NCBI GenBank assembly: GCA_019359215.1
Contig: JAHHHS010000042.1
Location: 1 to 58,714, forward strand
Direction of reading: 5' to 3'
Length of the DNA stretch: 58,714 bases
Source of the DNA: Nostoc indistinguendum CM1-VF10
GTDB taxonomy: Bacteria > Cyanobacteriota > Cyanobacteriia > Cyanobacteriales > Nostocaceae
In this document: positions 8,752-18,319 of the stretch, piece by piece
Layout of the letters: each line of letters starts with the position of its first letter
Numbering within the stretch: position 1 is the stretch's first letter
Notes under the pieces: model-generated
Databases searched by the model: none
Told to the model about the DNA's origin: nothing
Seen by the model: the letters and a program-made list of their open reading frames with translations, nothing else
Position numbers and translations under genes: made by a program

Positions 8752-11097
8752 CTATTCCAGGGTGAAATAGAAAATCGAGCCAACGCCTACAGTAGATTCA
8801 ACCCAAATTTGGCCATTATGAAGCTCAACAATCTTCTTAACAATAGCTAATCCTGCACCTGCTCCTCCACCGTACTTTTCCTGCGAGTGGAGCCGCTTAA
8901 ATAGTCGAAAGATAGTTTCTAAGTGATGCTGTGGAATGCCAATACCGCTATCTCGGATATAAAAGATTGGGGATTGGGGATTGGGGATTGAGCATGGGGC
9001 ATTGGGCATTGGGGATTGGTCAATAATCAATGCTCCCCCTGCTCCCTCTGCTCCCTGCTCTCTGCTCCCTGCTCCCCCTGCTTGAGAAAGGTAGCCAATC
9101 TCAACCCATTGCTCTGGCTTATCGTTGTATTTAAATGCATTGCCGAGGAGATTACTGAAGACTTCATTAACGAGAACTCGGTCACACTGAACTGTTGGTA
9201 AAGGCCGGGGAATGCGAATATCCACAAGCGCAGAGTCTTGGCGACTAGCACGAAAGACATCAATTACTTGGTTGAGCAATTCATTGAGGTCAGTTGCTTG
9301 CTCTCGCAGTTGTGCTTGTCCTAACTGCGAGAGTCGCAGCAGAGCATTAATCAGAGTTTCCATGCGTACAGACAAAGACACTACTGTTTGCAAGCACTCT
9401 ATTCCGTCATCATCTAAGACTTGGGCATAATCTTCTAGCAGCACCGTCGAGAAGTTATAAATTCCCCGCAAAGGCTCTTTGAGGTCATGGGAAGCGGCGT
9501 AGGCAAAGGAGGCTAATTCCCGGTTGCTGCGCTCTAATTCTAGGTTGATTTTAGCTAGCTCATCCGCCTTAGATAGTACAATACCAACGATCGCATTACT
9601 CAGCGCGATCGCACTCTCAAGTTCGCAAGTTTCCCAAGGTAGAGAAGTTAATCTAACCGTTTCTTGCCATTGTTCAAAGGATTTTCGTGGACATAGAATA
9701 AGGCTACCATCCATCTGAGCTTGAATGGATTCGTTAGGATTACCTGCCCAGTTTACCGTTTGGATAACTTCAGGGCGAAACCAAAGAATATAATAGCGTC
9801 GGACTTTAGAAATTCGCAGTAGCAGCAAGCCACTGGCAGTATCTTTAAAGATGAGCGCCTCTGGGTAAAGTTTCGGCAGAGAATCAGTGAAAAACAGGTT
9901 GTCATTAACTTGAATATCCGCCCATTCAATTAACGCCCGAACTTCATGAATATTCGGTGTTGCTCCCACAAGGTTAATTTCATTATCCAGACAAACCGCA
10001 GCTCCAGAGGCACTAACAAGATCCAGCAAGCGGATTTCAGGTTTAATTAAAGCATCAATAAAATTATCTGCCTGAGAAATAGACTCTAAAAAATCAGCCT
10101 GTAGTGATTTCAGTTTTACCTTATAGTTCCATTCTGAATAACTAATTTTATGCGCTAATTCAGAAGACACAATCTGTCCCAAAAATTCGCACATCTTTAG
10201 CACTTCGTAAGAAATATACTTTGGTGTTAAATGATGGCAAGATATTAATCCCCAAAGCTTCTGCTCTTGAACGAGCGAAATCACCAAAAGAGCCTTTACT
10301 CCCATATTTTGATGATATTCAGCACAACATGAATCAAAACTTCGTAGCAGAGAGTAACTTAAGTCAAGAGGCTGATGTATTGTCGGATTTTCCGGTGGAA
10401 CTAGTTTAATAGGTTCGGCTATCAAATCGGGGAGAAATCGCAGAAAGCAGCGTGTGTATAACTCCCTAGCCTGCGCTGGAATATCTGTAGCGGGATAGTG
10501 GAGTCCTAAATAAGGTGATAAATCTTCCCGTTTAACTTCCGAAATTACAGAACCCGCTCCGGACTGGTCAAATTTATAGACCATTACCCGATCAAAGCCG
10601 ATGATTTTTTGGATTTCTTCAGCTACTATATGCAAAAATTCTATCAGGTTTGATGTCCTTTGCATTTTAGCGATCGCTTCACCCGCCAAAGCATGAAAGT
10701 CTAAAAAACTCATCTCAGATTTTGAGTCAGTCGGTTCTAACTCCAGAATCACAGCCTCTTCTGTACGATGAACAATGCCGTCAAAGTATCGTTCCTGATG
10801 CAAAGTGTTTATTGATACTTTAAAAGCATTAGCAATGCCAATTTTTTTTGCCAAGCACTGCTTTACAGCTTCCATTTGTTGAGATTCTAGCAAATGGCTC
10901 AATGGTTGACCAAGCAAATCTTCTGGCTCTTTGCCCAAATATACTTGGGTATTGTTGCTAACTTGCACTATCTCTAGCTGGGTACTGAGTGCTAGTAGAA
11001 CGCCATGAGGTTGAATAGAGCCAGGTATGTGTATAGGTTTGCGATCGTGGTTAGTCAGAGCAGTAGCTTGGGTAGTAGTATTTTCAGGCTGCCTCAT
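8752..11097 (-). CDS. cyanobacterial phytochrome histidine kinase
   Basis: Red/far-red light sensor kinase of 781 residues: PAS (with GSIQPHGVLLAL), GAF (HYPATDIPAQAR; LRSFDSCCAEY; QNMGV), PHY (tongue motif PRKSFEQW), HisKA (H-box ASHDLKEPLR, His537) and HATPase (GAGLAIVKK). The bilin-attachment Cys of the Cph1 type is kept at Cys257, but the following residue, normally His, is Cys258. The DIP motif that holds the chromophore is intact. Residues about 671-711, within the ATPase domain just before the FYIRDSGIGIP motif, are a repeat-encoded insert (GAGSREQGAEGAGG and NPQSPIF). Its cognate receiver follows directly. It may bind phycocyanobilin by Cys257; whether the kinase is active with the insert is unknown. 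Confidence 0.94.
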   Translation of the reverse strand: MRQPENTTTQATALTNHDRKPIHIPGSIQPHGVLLALSTQLEIVQVSNNTQVYLGKEPEDLLGQPLSHLLESQQMEAVKQCLAKKIGIANAFKVSINTLHQERYFDGIVHRTEEAVILELEPTDSKSEMSFLDFHALAGEAIAKMQRTSNLIEFLHIVAEEIQKIIGFDRVMVYKFDQSGAGSVISEVKREDLSPYLGLHYPATDIPAQARELYTRCFLRFLPDLIAEPIKLVPPENPTIHQPLDLSYSLLRSFDSCCAEYHQNMGVKALLVISLVQEQKLWGLISCHHLTPKYISYEVLKMCEFLGQIVSSELAHKISYSEWNYKVKLKSLQADFLESISQADNFIDALIKPEIRLLDLVSASGAAVCLDNEINLVGATPNIHEVRALIEWADIQVNDNLFFTDSLPKLYPEALIFKDTASGLLLLRISKVRRYYILWFRPEVIQTVNWAGNPNESIQAQMDGSLILCPRKSFEQWQETVRLTSLPWETCELESAIALSNAIVGIVLSKADELAKINLELERSNRELASFAYAASHDLKEPLRGIYNFSTVLLEDYAQVLDDDGIECLQTVVSLSVRMETLINALLRLSQLGQAQLREQATDLNELLNQVIDVFRASRQDSALVDIRIPRPLPTVQCDRVLVNEVFSNLLGNAFKYNDKPEQWVEIGYLSQAGGAGSREQGAEGAGGALIIDQSPMPNAPCSIPNPQSPIFYIRDSGIGIPQHHLETIFRLFKRLHSQEKYGGGAGAGLAIVKKIVELHNGQIWVESTVGVGSIFYFTLE
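8964..9085. repeat. heptamer repeat element inside phytochrome gene
   Basis: GGGGATT heptamers and GGGCATT variants followed by CTGCTCC-type units, the same bipartite layout as the element at 7203-7345. It is translated in frame inside the ATPase domain of the phytochrome. Confidence 0.78.
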
Positions 11098-11749
11098 AAA
11101 TCAACTTATGTAAAGCTGATTTTTACAATACCGCAATTAAATGTCACATTTCTTTAAAGTATATGCCGATAAGTATGAATGCGAGGAAAGTTTTACAAGT
11201 GCTATTCATAAAACAAAGGTATTTACTGCGACAGAGTAATTTCTGTATTCGGCATTAATTGCAAAGCATTTATGATGATGCTAGTAAAATTACAATATTC
11301 AGTATTTCCACTAGTACTATTAAAATAATAAATTTCATTAAAAAACATAGCACTACCCAACTGGAGCTATATAAATAATATTTATGATGCCAAAGGCAAC
11401 TTAACTAATTTAGCGATTGTCTAAATACCAATTCTCTATAGTTTGTATTAAATTATTACTCCTTCTCTCTCGGCGTACTTGGCGTACTTGGCGGTTCGTT
11501 TAATAATTAAGTTGTGTAGGTTGGGTTGAGCAATGTAGTCCCAAAGGGGCTTCCCGCAGGGTAACCCAACCTTTCCGGGGCTTTGTTTGGTTACGCTTTG
11601 CTTAACCCAACCTAAAATTTTTCTTAACCCAAGCGTATTGCTTTATACATTTGGAATGCTTCGATTAATTACATCTGTATAAAGTCAAATAAAAATCATC
11701 ACATGCAGCAATGCAATACCAATATCCAACATCCAAAATCCGAAGCTGA
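11098..11749. other. long intergenic region, gene-free
   Basis: About 650 A+T-rich bases between the phytochrome start and the DUF1400 hydrolase end. No open frame with a family signature was seen. It carries a GGCGTACTT direct repeat near 11472-11490 and the inverted-repeat element described separately. The phytochrome promoter should lie at the left end. Confidence 0.5.
11516..11614. repeat. MITE-like element, AACCCAACCTA inverted ends
   Basis: The block is bounded by GTAGGTTGGGTT on the left and AACCCAACCTA on the right, an imperfect terminal inverted repeat about 12 bases long. A further AACCCAACC copy lies inside, next to CTTCCCGCAGGG. This composition is common in dispersed Nostoc repeats. 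No transposase is present. Confidence 0.65.
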
Positions 11750-13459
11750 CTATGGTGTTGGGGAGTTTTTTTTTGCGGGTTTGGCTCCTTTAATATCCAG
11801 CAGTTGTGCTAATTCGGTTGTATTCAACGACTTGACGAGATTCAAACCAAGCGACTTACTAGAAATGCTGTGAGTGTAGGCGGCGTTTAGGTAAGAAGTG
11901 TATTGTGGTTTTCCTACAACATAAGTTTGAAAGAAAGGTAAACTCAAAACATTCATGTAACGACGTGCTTGGGAGGCATCGCCAATCATATCGGCAGGTA
12001 ATGCTACTTGTTGATTTGCGGGGTTGCCATTACCAATGATGGAAAAGTGAGTGCCACCTACAAGCATGACGAGATACTTTTGTGAATTTGCAAGCCAGGA
12101 GAAAGGTAGAATTTGCTCCGATAAAGCTGGTGCAACTGTATCATCACTACTGCTGACAATCATCACTGGAGTTTTAATTTGGCTTAAGCCAGCTTTGCCG
12201 AAAATAGAACTAGTAATGGGATTAACTGCGATCGCAGCTTTCACTCTTTCGTCCCGCAGGTTATAATCCTTGCCAGACTTGCTGATGCTCAATTCTAAAG
12301 CGCGACACTGAAGCAGTAAAGACATATTCCAGGTATTTTGCAGTGCTGCTGGTTGACAGTCTTGTTCTAGCTGCTCAAAGTTGATTTTAGCGCCTGCTAG
12401 GGCTAAGGCTGTATAGCCTCCCAATGATTGACCAAATACTCCCACTTGTTGCAGATTTAGGCGACCTTTAAACCGTGAATCAGATTGATTACCTTTTTCC
12501 AATTGATTCAGGATATATGTGACATCTAAAGGTCTGTCTTTAAATTCACTTGGTTCTGCTATTTCACTGGCGCGTCTATTCAACAGAGAATGTAATTGTT
12601 TAGCATCACTACCAGGATGATTGGGAACGACGACGGCGAATCCGTAAGAAGCTAGGTGAGTGGCTAAATATTGAAAGTTGCTGCTATCTAAACCCAAGCC
12701 GTGAGAAATCACAATTATGGGTGCGGTATTCTGGACGTTGGGAATATAAACATCAGTTAATAAAAGCCGATTACGCGTTGAGTCAAAAAACTTTAGAGTG
12801 TATTTTTGCGACTTCAACTTTCCCGGAACTTGTAAATCAGGTAATTGCGATAAATTTGCTTGTTTGATAGTAGCAGCTTCTATTTTAGACCCTTGGGAAA
12901 CTGCTGCGATCGCCCGATGGGTTTGGTTAACAAGTTTCTCCAATTCCGTAGCTATTTCCAAAGTCTCTGCGACATCAAGGCGAATGCTGCTTGCGGGATA
13001 TTTACGCAACACATTCAAAAGTGTTAACCCACCCGATTCAGCAGAGGCTAAAATTAGCGCCGAACGCAAGGTACCAAATCCTGGTTCTGGGTGACTGCTT
13101 TTAATGACTCGCGCCAACCGATGCAGCAAAAATTCTCCTTGCGGTGTGTAGAGAAGTTGCGAAACTACTACTGGACTAACTTTTACACGATTGAGTAAAA
13201 TCTGTCGCAATTCTTGAAGCTGTTGTAGAGGCAGATATTGCTGATAAGCTGCCAAATCTTCGTTAATTACACCTGTTTTAGCGTACTTTTCTAAAGTAGT
13301 GACTGAAATGGAAAGCTCAAAAGCTGAATAAGATGCATAAATCTGCTCTGCTGCCAATACAGAATTACTAATTCCAAATGTTGGCAGCACCATTGAAAGA
13401 ACCAGCAATAGGGAATTTTTTCTCAGGGTGCTGGCCCAATTACCAAACAAACTATTCAT
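11750..13459 (-). CDS. DUF1400 alpha/beta hydrolase
   Basis: Exported or membrane-anchored hydrolase of 569 residues. Residues 1-36 form a signal peptide (SLLLVLSMVLP, then VLAA). Residues about 37-180 match the cyanobacterial DUF1400 domain (YSAFELSISVTTLEKYAKTG). The catalytic region has VISHGLGLDSSNF, the nucleophile elbow GQSLGG with Ser345, an acid in SSSDDTVAP and a His in GGTHFS. The fold resembles platelet-activating-factor acetylhydrolase and dienelactone hydrolase groups; the natural substrate is unknown. It stands alone, with long gene-free stretches on both sides. Confidence 0.88.
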   Translation of the reverse strand: MNSLFGNWASTLRKNSLLLVLSMVLPTFGISNSVLAAEQIYASYSAFELSISVTTLEKYAKTGVINEDLAAYQQYLPLQQLQELRQILLNRVKVSPVVVSQLLYTPQGEFLLHRLARVIKSSHPEPGFGTLRSALILASAESGGLTLLNVLRKYPASSIRLDVAETLEIATELEKLVNQTHRAIAAVSQGSKIEAATIKQANLSQLPDLQVPGKLKSQKYTLKFFDSTRNRLLLTDVYIPNVQNTAPIIVISHGLGLDSSNFQYLATHLASYGFAVVVPNHPGSDAKQLHSLLNRRASEIAEPSEFKDRPLDVTYILNQLEKGNQSDSRFKGRLNLQQVGVFGQSLGGYTALALAGAKINFEQLEQDCQPAALQNTWNMSLLLQCRALELSISKSGKDYNLRDERVKAAIAVNPITSSIFGKAGLSQIKTPVMIVSSSDDTVAPALSEQILPFSWLANSQKYLVMLVGGTHFSIIGNGNPANQQVALPADMIGDASQARRYMNVLSLPFFQTYVVGKPQYTSYLNAAYTHSISSKSLGLNLVKSLNTTELAQLLDIKGAKPAKKNSPTP

Positions 13460-13855
13460 CGCTCAACTATTTCGGTGGTCTGGTTTTATCAGGTGTTGGC
13501 TTTGGTAGTTATTCGGGCGCCCTGCTTGGTTTACGTAAAGTTATTAGCCTGGATTTTATCAAAACAGAATTTAGGAGTCAGACTGCTCTAGTAATTAATT
13601 CTGACTACTAAATTCTGATTTCTGAATTCTTCTTCAAGAATTTTTTTCTTGGCTATAAGGTCAAAATCAGATACTACAGAGTCACATAGATGGGTAAAAT
13701 ATCCATCTTATAAGAGGCTGACTCCCGTAGTTTGCCTTCACTATCAAATCATAACAAATAAAAAATACTCTGCCTCAGTATTTATGTTGTAGCTTTGAAG
13801 ATGGCACAAATTCACTCAATGAAAAAGCCAGTATAAATCCTGAAAGGTATTCTTC
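13460..13855. other. intergenic, nothing recognised
   Basis: About 400 bases between two minus-strand genes. The plus-strand frame that crosses it begins inside the hydrolase gene and has no family features. No strong hairpin or RNA was seen. Confidence 0.4.
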
Positions 13856-14779
13856 TTAATTAGTTTTTCCCAGTGCGATCGCTACTGAACCTGTGACTAC
13901 TAAACCCGCTCCTAATATTGCTATGAAGCTGAAGTGTTCTAATGGTATCCAATTAGGAGCAATAACTGATACAACCGCGACTGATATTAATGTCACAATG
14001 GGAGCTAAAGCTAATACTGCACTGACTCGTGATGCTTCCCAATGTTCTAAGGCTTCGGCAAAAGCACCGTAAGCGATTAAAGTATTAAAAGCACAAAAAA
14101 TCAGTATTAATAAATGGAAACCATTAAGTATAAAAAGTGATTTTATTTTAGCTAGAGGAGTGAATAATAAAGCACAGCCCCCGTAAATAATCAGCATGAT
14201 ACTAGGGGAAGATAAAGATTGTAATAACTGCTTTTGTGCTAAAGCATAAATAGCCCATGCCATTGCTCCTAGCACAATCAAAAGACTACCTAGTATGTAT
14301 GTGCCATGCGCTGTAATTAAATTTGTTAGTTGTTCCCGAAAAAACAAAAGATAACCGCAAATCATTACACTTACACCAATCCATTGATACAGCCGATAAC
14401 GTTCTTTAAAAATCACTAACCCTCCAAAACCTAATAAAAGGGTAGATAATTGAATGAGAACTTCAGCGTTCGCAGGCGATGTTAGTGCTAAACCTTGCAT
14501 GAATAGAAAGTAATTAATCCCTAAAAAGAGTGTAGCGATCGCTAATAATTTCCAAGAAGCAGAACGCAGTTGTTCTAACTTTGGTAATTTACCGCGTATC
14601 CCTAAATACATACCAAGCAGTAAGAAAGATATAAAAAAGCGAAACCAAATGACTGTATAGACATCAAGTACTTGTAGAGTTACCGTCAGAGCAATAGGTA
14701 AAATTCCCCACAATAAGACCGTCAATAGAGATAAAGCTAGCCCTAAGCGCCAGCGACCAGAACTTTGATGTAGTGACAT
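13856..14779 (-). CDS. EamA/DMT family transporter
   Basis: Inner-membrane protein of 307 residues with about ten hydrophobic segments arranged as two EamA repeats (first half to about residue 145, second half to the end). Family cues are the LLWGILPIAL start, the ANAEVLIQLSTLLLGFGGLVIFKER-type region at the end of repeat one, and AYGAFAEALEHWEASRVSAVLALAP in repeat two. Members export amino acids, nucleobases or small metabolites; no substrate can be assigned here. The gene is separated from both neighbours, so it is likely expressed alone. Confidence 0.9.
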   Translation of the reverse strand: MSLHQSSGRWRLGLALSLLTVLLWGILPIALTVTLQVLDVYTVIWFRFFISFLLLGMYLGIRGKLPKLEQLRSASWKLLAIATLFLGINYFLFMQGLALTSPANAEVLIQLSTLLLGFGGLVIFKERYRLYQWIGVSVMICGYLLFFREQLTNLITAHGTYILGSLLIVLGAMAWAIYALAQKQLLQSLSSPSIMLIIYGGCALLFTPLAKIKSLFILNGFHLLILIFCAFNTLIAYGAFAEALEHWEASRVSAVLALAPIVTLISVAVVSVIAPNWIPLEHFSFIAILGAGLVVTGSVAIALGKTN

Positions 14780-15017
14780 TAAAATATTTTACTTAAAGTA
14801 GGGCTGAGAATAAATTAGAACATATCTAATTTGCATACTTAAATTTTATCAAGCTCTTCTCTTGTAGATAAAGCATTTTAATGCCAATTCAATAAATCTA
14901 GAACAGCTTATTCTACCCTACTCAATTTTTTGTTAGCCCTATGGCTTTTTTGTTTACATGAAATTTGTAATATTTGTAATTCTTTACAAGAATATTACAT
15001 TTGAAATTTAATTACGG

Positions 15018-17327
15018 ATGTATAATTTTCCCGGTGTTGTTCTAGTACAAAAACATATGGGAATTTTACCCATAGTAAGCTTAGTAATTTTTATTACAGG
15101 CTTATTAATTTACTTGCTACTGACTTCAAGAGGTCGGTTTTTGCTCAAATCTTTGGTGACGAAAATAAAGCGGCAAGGGTGGAGATTTAGATATGGCAAG
15201 CTTAATCGTTCGGAATCAAAATTTTCAAAGACTATAACAATTGCTGCCATTATTTTGGCAGCAGTAATAGCTGGAAATAGTGTTTCAGCGCAGGTTACGA
15301 AACCGCCAGCTTCGCTTAAGAGTGTATCGGTTGCAGAGCCTGACAATCTTGGAGACTTTGTAAAAGACAAAGTAGCCGCGATCAAATTAGGAAAAACTCT
15401 TTTTTGGGATATGCAGGTTGGGAGCGACGGACAGACCTCCTGTGCTACTTGTCACTTCCATGCTGGAGCCGACAATAGATCCAAAAATCAGGTATCTCCT
15501 GGGCTTTTGCGGATTAACGCTGATCGTACAGTGAATCCAGATACAGCTTTTAATGTAGGTGGCGCACCAAACTACCAGCTAAGAAAAGAAGATTTTCCCT
15601 TCCATAAGCTGTCAAACCCAAATGATTCTACAACAGTTGTGTCTGACCGTAACGATGTCAGTTCCTCTCAGGGAGTCTCCAATGCGAAGTTTGTAGATGT
15701 TAAACCTGGTAGCGCGGAAGACGAAGTAAAAACCGAGCTAGATCCGGTGTTTAACGTGGGAGGTACAAATGTGCGTCGCGTCCAACCGCGTAACACACCA
15801 AGCGTAATTAATGCAGCATTCAACTTCCGCAACTTCTGGGATGGAAGCGCACAGGATATCTTTAATGGGGTGAATCCCTTCGGTTTAAGAGACCCTAACG
15901 CCTCTGTGGTGAAAGCAGAAAAGCCAAATCAGCTCAAATTTGTCAAAATCAGATTGAATAATTCGTCTTTGGCTTCTCAGGCGCTCGGCCCGCCGCTCAG
16001 TTCCTTTGAGTCGTCTGCTGATGGTCGCACTTTTCAAGAAATTGGTGATAAGTTCGGGCGAATTGACAAGAGAAAATCTCTCAGTCAGCTGCCGCTAGAT
16101 GATCTAGATAATATTGCTGATACTCTGGTTGGCCCGCTACTCAGTTCCGTTGAAGAAATTACTGATAAGTTGGCGCAAATTGACAATAGTACATCTATCA
16201 GTGGACTGCTGCAAAATGCTCTGTCAATTAGGGGTACAAAGCTCCCCCGAGTACTGGGGCAAAAGTTAACTAGCCTCAGACCGCTAGGCAAACAGGTTGT
16301 GCATCCACAAGACAGCGTTTTAGGTGCAGACAGTAGATCGCCTCAACCTGGACTGAAGGATAAAACCTACGAGCAGATGATTAAAGATGCCTTTAAGCCG
16401 GAGTGGTGGAAGTCTAATCGACTCATCCAAGTTGATGCTGAAGGTAAACGGACTTTTGTCAACAGTCCTGATAACTCTTCTAAAACCAATGAGTACACAC
16501 TGTTGGAGTATAACTTCTCGCTGTTCTTTGGGCTTGCAGTTCAGTTATACGAGTCTACACTCATTGCCAATAATACGCCCTATGATCGCTTCTTAGAAGG
16601 AAACACTAGTGCCCTCACCGTGCAGCAGCAACGAGGCAAACAACTATTCGAGGGCAAAGCTGCCTGCATCTTCTGTCATAGTGGGTTGGAACTCACCAGT
16701 GCCTCGATTAGCAACGTCAAGAACCAAAGGCTCAGAGCTAGCACATCCACTCCTAGAACCGTCTCGGACACAAGTTTCTTTAATATCGGTGTTAGACCCA
16801 CCCTAGAAGACATTGGTGTTGGTGGTCAAGACCCATTTGGTAATCCGCTTTCGGAGTCGCGGGTGGCTGCTTTGGGTAAATTCCCATTACTTCTCGGTTC
16901 AAGCCCCAATATTACAGTTAACTCCACTGACAAAGTAGTTGCAGACGGGCAGTTTAAGACTCCTGGACTACGTAACATAGAACTCACTGCCCCTTACTTC
17001 CACAATGGTAGTTATTTGACTTTGCCGCAAGTGGTAAACTTCTACAATCGTGGTGGAGATTTCCGCCAAGAAGGCATTCTCCGTCCATTGGGATTAAGCC
17101 AAACAGAAAAAGATGACTTGGTGGCTTTCCTGAAAGGGCTTACTGATGAGCGAGTCGTCACTGATAAAGCGCCCTTTGACCACCCGCAACTGTTCATTCC
17201 TAATGGACATCCAGGTAACTCTACTTCTGTTACCAATGACGGTACTGGCAAAGCTACAGATAGCTTACTGGAAATTCCTGCTGTTGGTAGAAATGGTGGT
17301 AGTCGTAGACCAAATTTCTTGAACTAA
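15018..17327 (+). CDS. diheme cytochrome c peroxidase (MauG/CcpA-like)
   Basis: Membrane-anchored or periplasmic protein of 769 residues with two c-type haem sites: Cys142-x-x-Cys-His146 (CATCH) and Cys550-x-x-Cys-His554 (CIFCH). An N-terminal hydrophobic segment (residues about 15-34) and a second one near 72-92 precede the catalytic part. The motifs NTPSVINAAFN, FWDGSA and TPGLRNIELTAPYFHNGS are typical of the cytochrome c peroxidase/MauG superfamily, which reduces hydrogen peroxide or oxidises protein residues. Between ADGRTFQEIG and SLRPLGKQVVHP there is an extra segment of roughly 60 residues that partly repeats a GPLLSS/IGDKF-like pattern. The gene stands alone on the plus strand. The first-ATG start is not supported by a clear ribosome binding site. 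Confidence 0.9.
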   Translation: MYNFPGVVLVQKHMGILPIVSLVIFITGLLIYLLLTSRGRFLLKSLVTKIKRQGWRFRYGKLNRSESKFSKTITIAAIILAAVIAGNSVSAQVTKPPASLKSVSVAEPDNLGDFVKDKVAAIKLGKTLFWDMQVGSDGQTSCATCHFHAGADNRSKNQVSPGLLRINADRTVNPDTAFNVGGAPNYQLRKEDFPFHKLSNPNDSTTVVSDRNDVSSSQGVSNAKFVDVKPGSAEDEVKTELDPVFNVGGTNVRRVQPRNTPSVINAAFNFRNFWDGSAQDIFNGVNPFGLRDPNASVVKAEKPNQLKFVKIRLNNSSLASQALGPPLSSFESSADGRTFQEIGDKFGRIDKRKSLSQLPLDDLDNIADTLVGPLLSSVEEITDKLAQIDNSTSISGLLQNALSIRGTKLPRVLGQKLTSLRPLGKQVVHPQDSVLGADSRSPQPGLKDKTYEQMIKDAFKPEWWKSNRLIQVDAEGKRTFVNSPDNSSKTNEYTLLEYNFSLFFGLAVQLYESTLIANNTPYDRFLEGNTSALTVQQQRGKQLFEGKAACIFCHSGLELTSASISNVKNQRLRASTSTPRTVSDTSFFNIGVRPTLEDIGVGGQDPFGNPLSESRVAALGKFPLLLGSSPNITVNSTDKVVADGQFKTPGLRNIELTAPYFHNGSYLTLPQVVNFYNRGGDFRQEGILRPLGLSQTEKDDLVAFLKGLTDERVVTDKAPFDHPQLFIPNGHPGNSTSVTNDGTGKATDSLLEIPAVGRNGGSRRPNFLN

Positions 17328-17348
17328 TAACATTTCAAGAAATAGCTG

Positions 17349-17452
17349 ATACCATTTCACTTTAATAATGATACAAATACCCTGGTAGGGGCATGGCAAT
17401 GCCATGCCCCTACGGGAAATCTATATGTGTCAGAATTTTTGTGAATTGGTAT
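17349..17452. repeat. MITE-like palindromic element
   Basis: Outer inverted repeats ATACCATTTCAC (17349-17360) and GTGAATTGGTAT (17441-17452) differ at one position. Inside is a perfect 13-bp hairpin, GTAGGGGCATGGC / GCCATGCCCCTAC around AAT (17385-17413). There is no transposase, so any movement would need help in trans. It occupies the gap downstream of the peroxidase gene and could also act as a transcription end. The rest of this gap holds nothing else I can identify. Confidence 0.8.
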
Positions 17453-17629
17453 TAAAGCTATGTCCGCATTAGATAGTAAAAAAAATACGATTTACTCTAA
17501 TTTATCGGTTCGGAAACCCGAATAATAACTATTAATATTAATAATAATCAACTACTCATCTGCTGTTGAAAAGAGCTATGGGTAGCTCATCTGACACCTC
17601 CCAGGAAACCCCCGTCAGAACCCAAGCGG

Positions 17630-18319
17630 TTAGCGCTCAGAGGATGTTAATTGATATTCAATCCGCACTTGCTTAACGTCAATTTGCTCAGATTCTAAAA
17701 ACACCAATTTTTCTACTTGCCGTAATCCAAAATTTTCAAATTGTTTGAGTTCCGAGTCTGATAATGGCCAAGGTGGGCCAGAGGGTTGAACTTCTGTATC
17801 TCGAACACGAGTAATCAGCAAAAGTGTGCCACCGGGAGCAACAATGGAGGCAACACAGGAGATAACCCAAGAACGCACATTCAACGGCAAAGCTTGAATA
17901 TTACGACATTCAAAAACAAAGTCAAAAGCTTGATGCCATTGTGAGGGAATTGCTAACAAATCTGCAACTATATAGTTGACAGTCGAATTGGGAAATCGCT
18001 CTTGACACCAAGCGATCGCCGTGGGGGAAATATCAAAAGCAGTTACCTCAAATCTTAGATGAGCTAAAGCTTCAGCATCATCTCCCAAGCCACAACCAAT
18101 AACTAGCGCCTTTTGTCCAGAAGTGAACGGTTGATGATTTGTCAACCAATCTTGTAGATAAGGGTGAGAAGTTAACTTTGCCCAAGGAATTTTTGCTGTA
18201 TCACCTTTAGCTCCGGCATATAAAACTTCAAACCATGCCGATGGCTCTGAACTTTGTAAAGCTTTGGTAGCTAACTGTTTAACATAAAATCGTAAATCTT
18301 CAGGTTGTTGTTCAAACAT
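17630..18319 (-). CDS. class I SAM methyltransferase (TPMT-like)
   Basis: Cytoplasmic SAM-dependent methyltransferase of 229 residues. Motif I is ALVIGCGLGDDAEALA (starting at residue 71), followed by an acidic strand end in VTAFDISPTAI and motif-II-like YIVADLL. The N-terminal SAWFEVLY segment and the GTLLLITRV strand with the PPWPLSDSELKQF loop match the thiopurine S-methyltransferase-like group. In bacteria such enzymes methylate thiols, selenium, tellurite or halides; no substrate can be chosen here. The product is complete and alone on the minus strand. Confidence 0.88.
   Translation of the reverse strand: MFEQQPEDLRFYVKQLATKALQSSEPSAWFEVLYAGAKGDTAKIPWAKLTSHPYLQDWLTNHQPFTSGQKALVIGCGLGDDAEALAHLRFEVTAFDISPTAIAWCQERFPNSTVNYIVADLLAIPSQWHQAFDFVFECRNIQALPLNVRSWVISCVASIVAPGGTLLLITRVRDTEVQPSGPPWPLSDSELKQFENFGLRQVEKLVFLESEQIDVKQVRIEYQLTSSER

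Noticed and set aside
13378..13611. Plus-strand frame across the DUF1400 hydrolase start
   Set aside because: It begins inside a well-supported gene on the other strand and shows no family signature.
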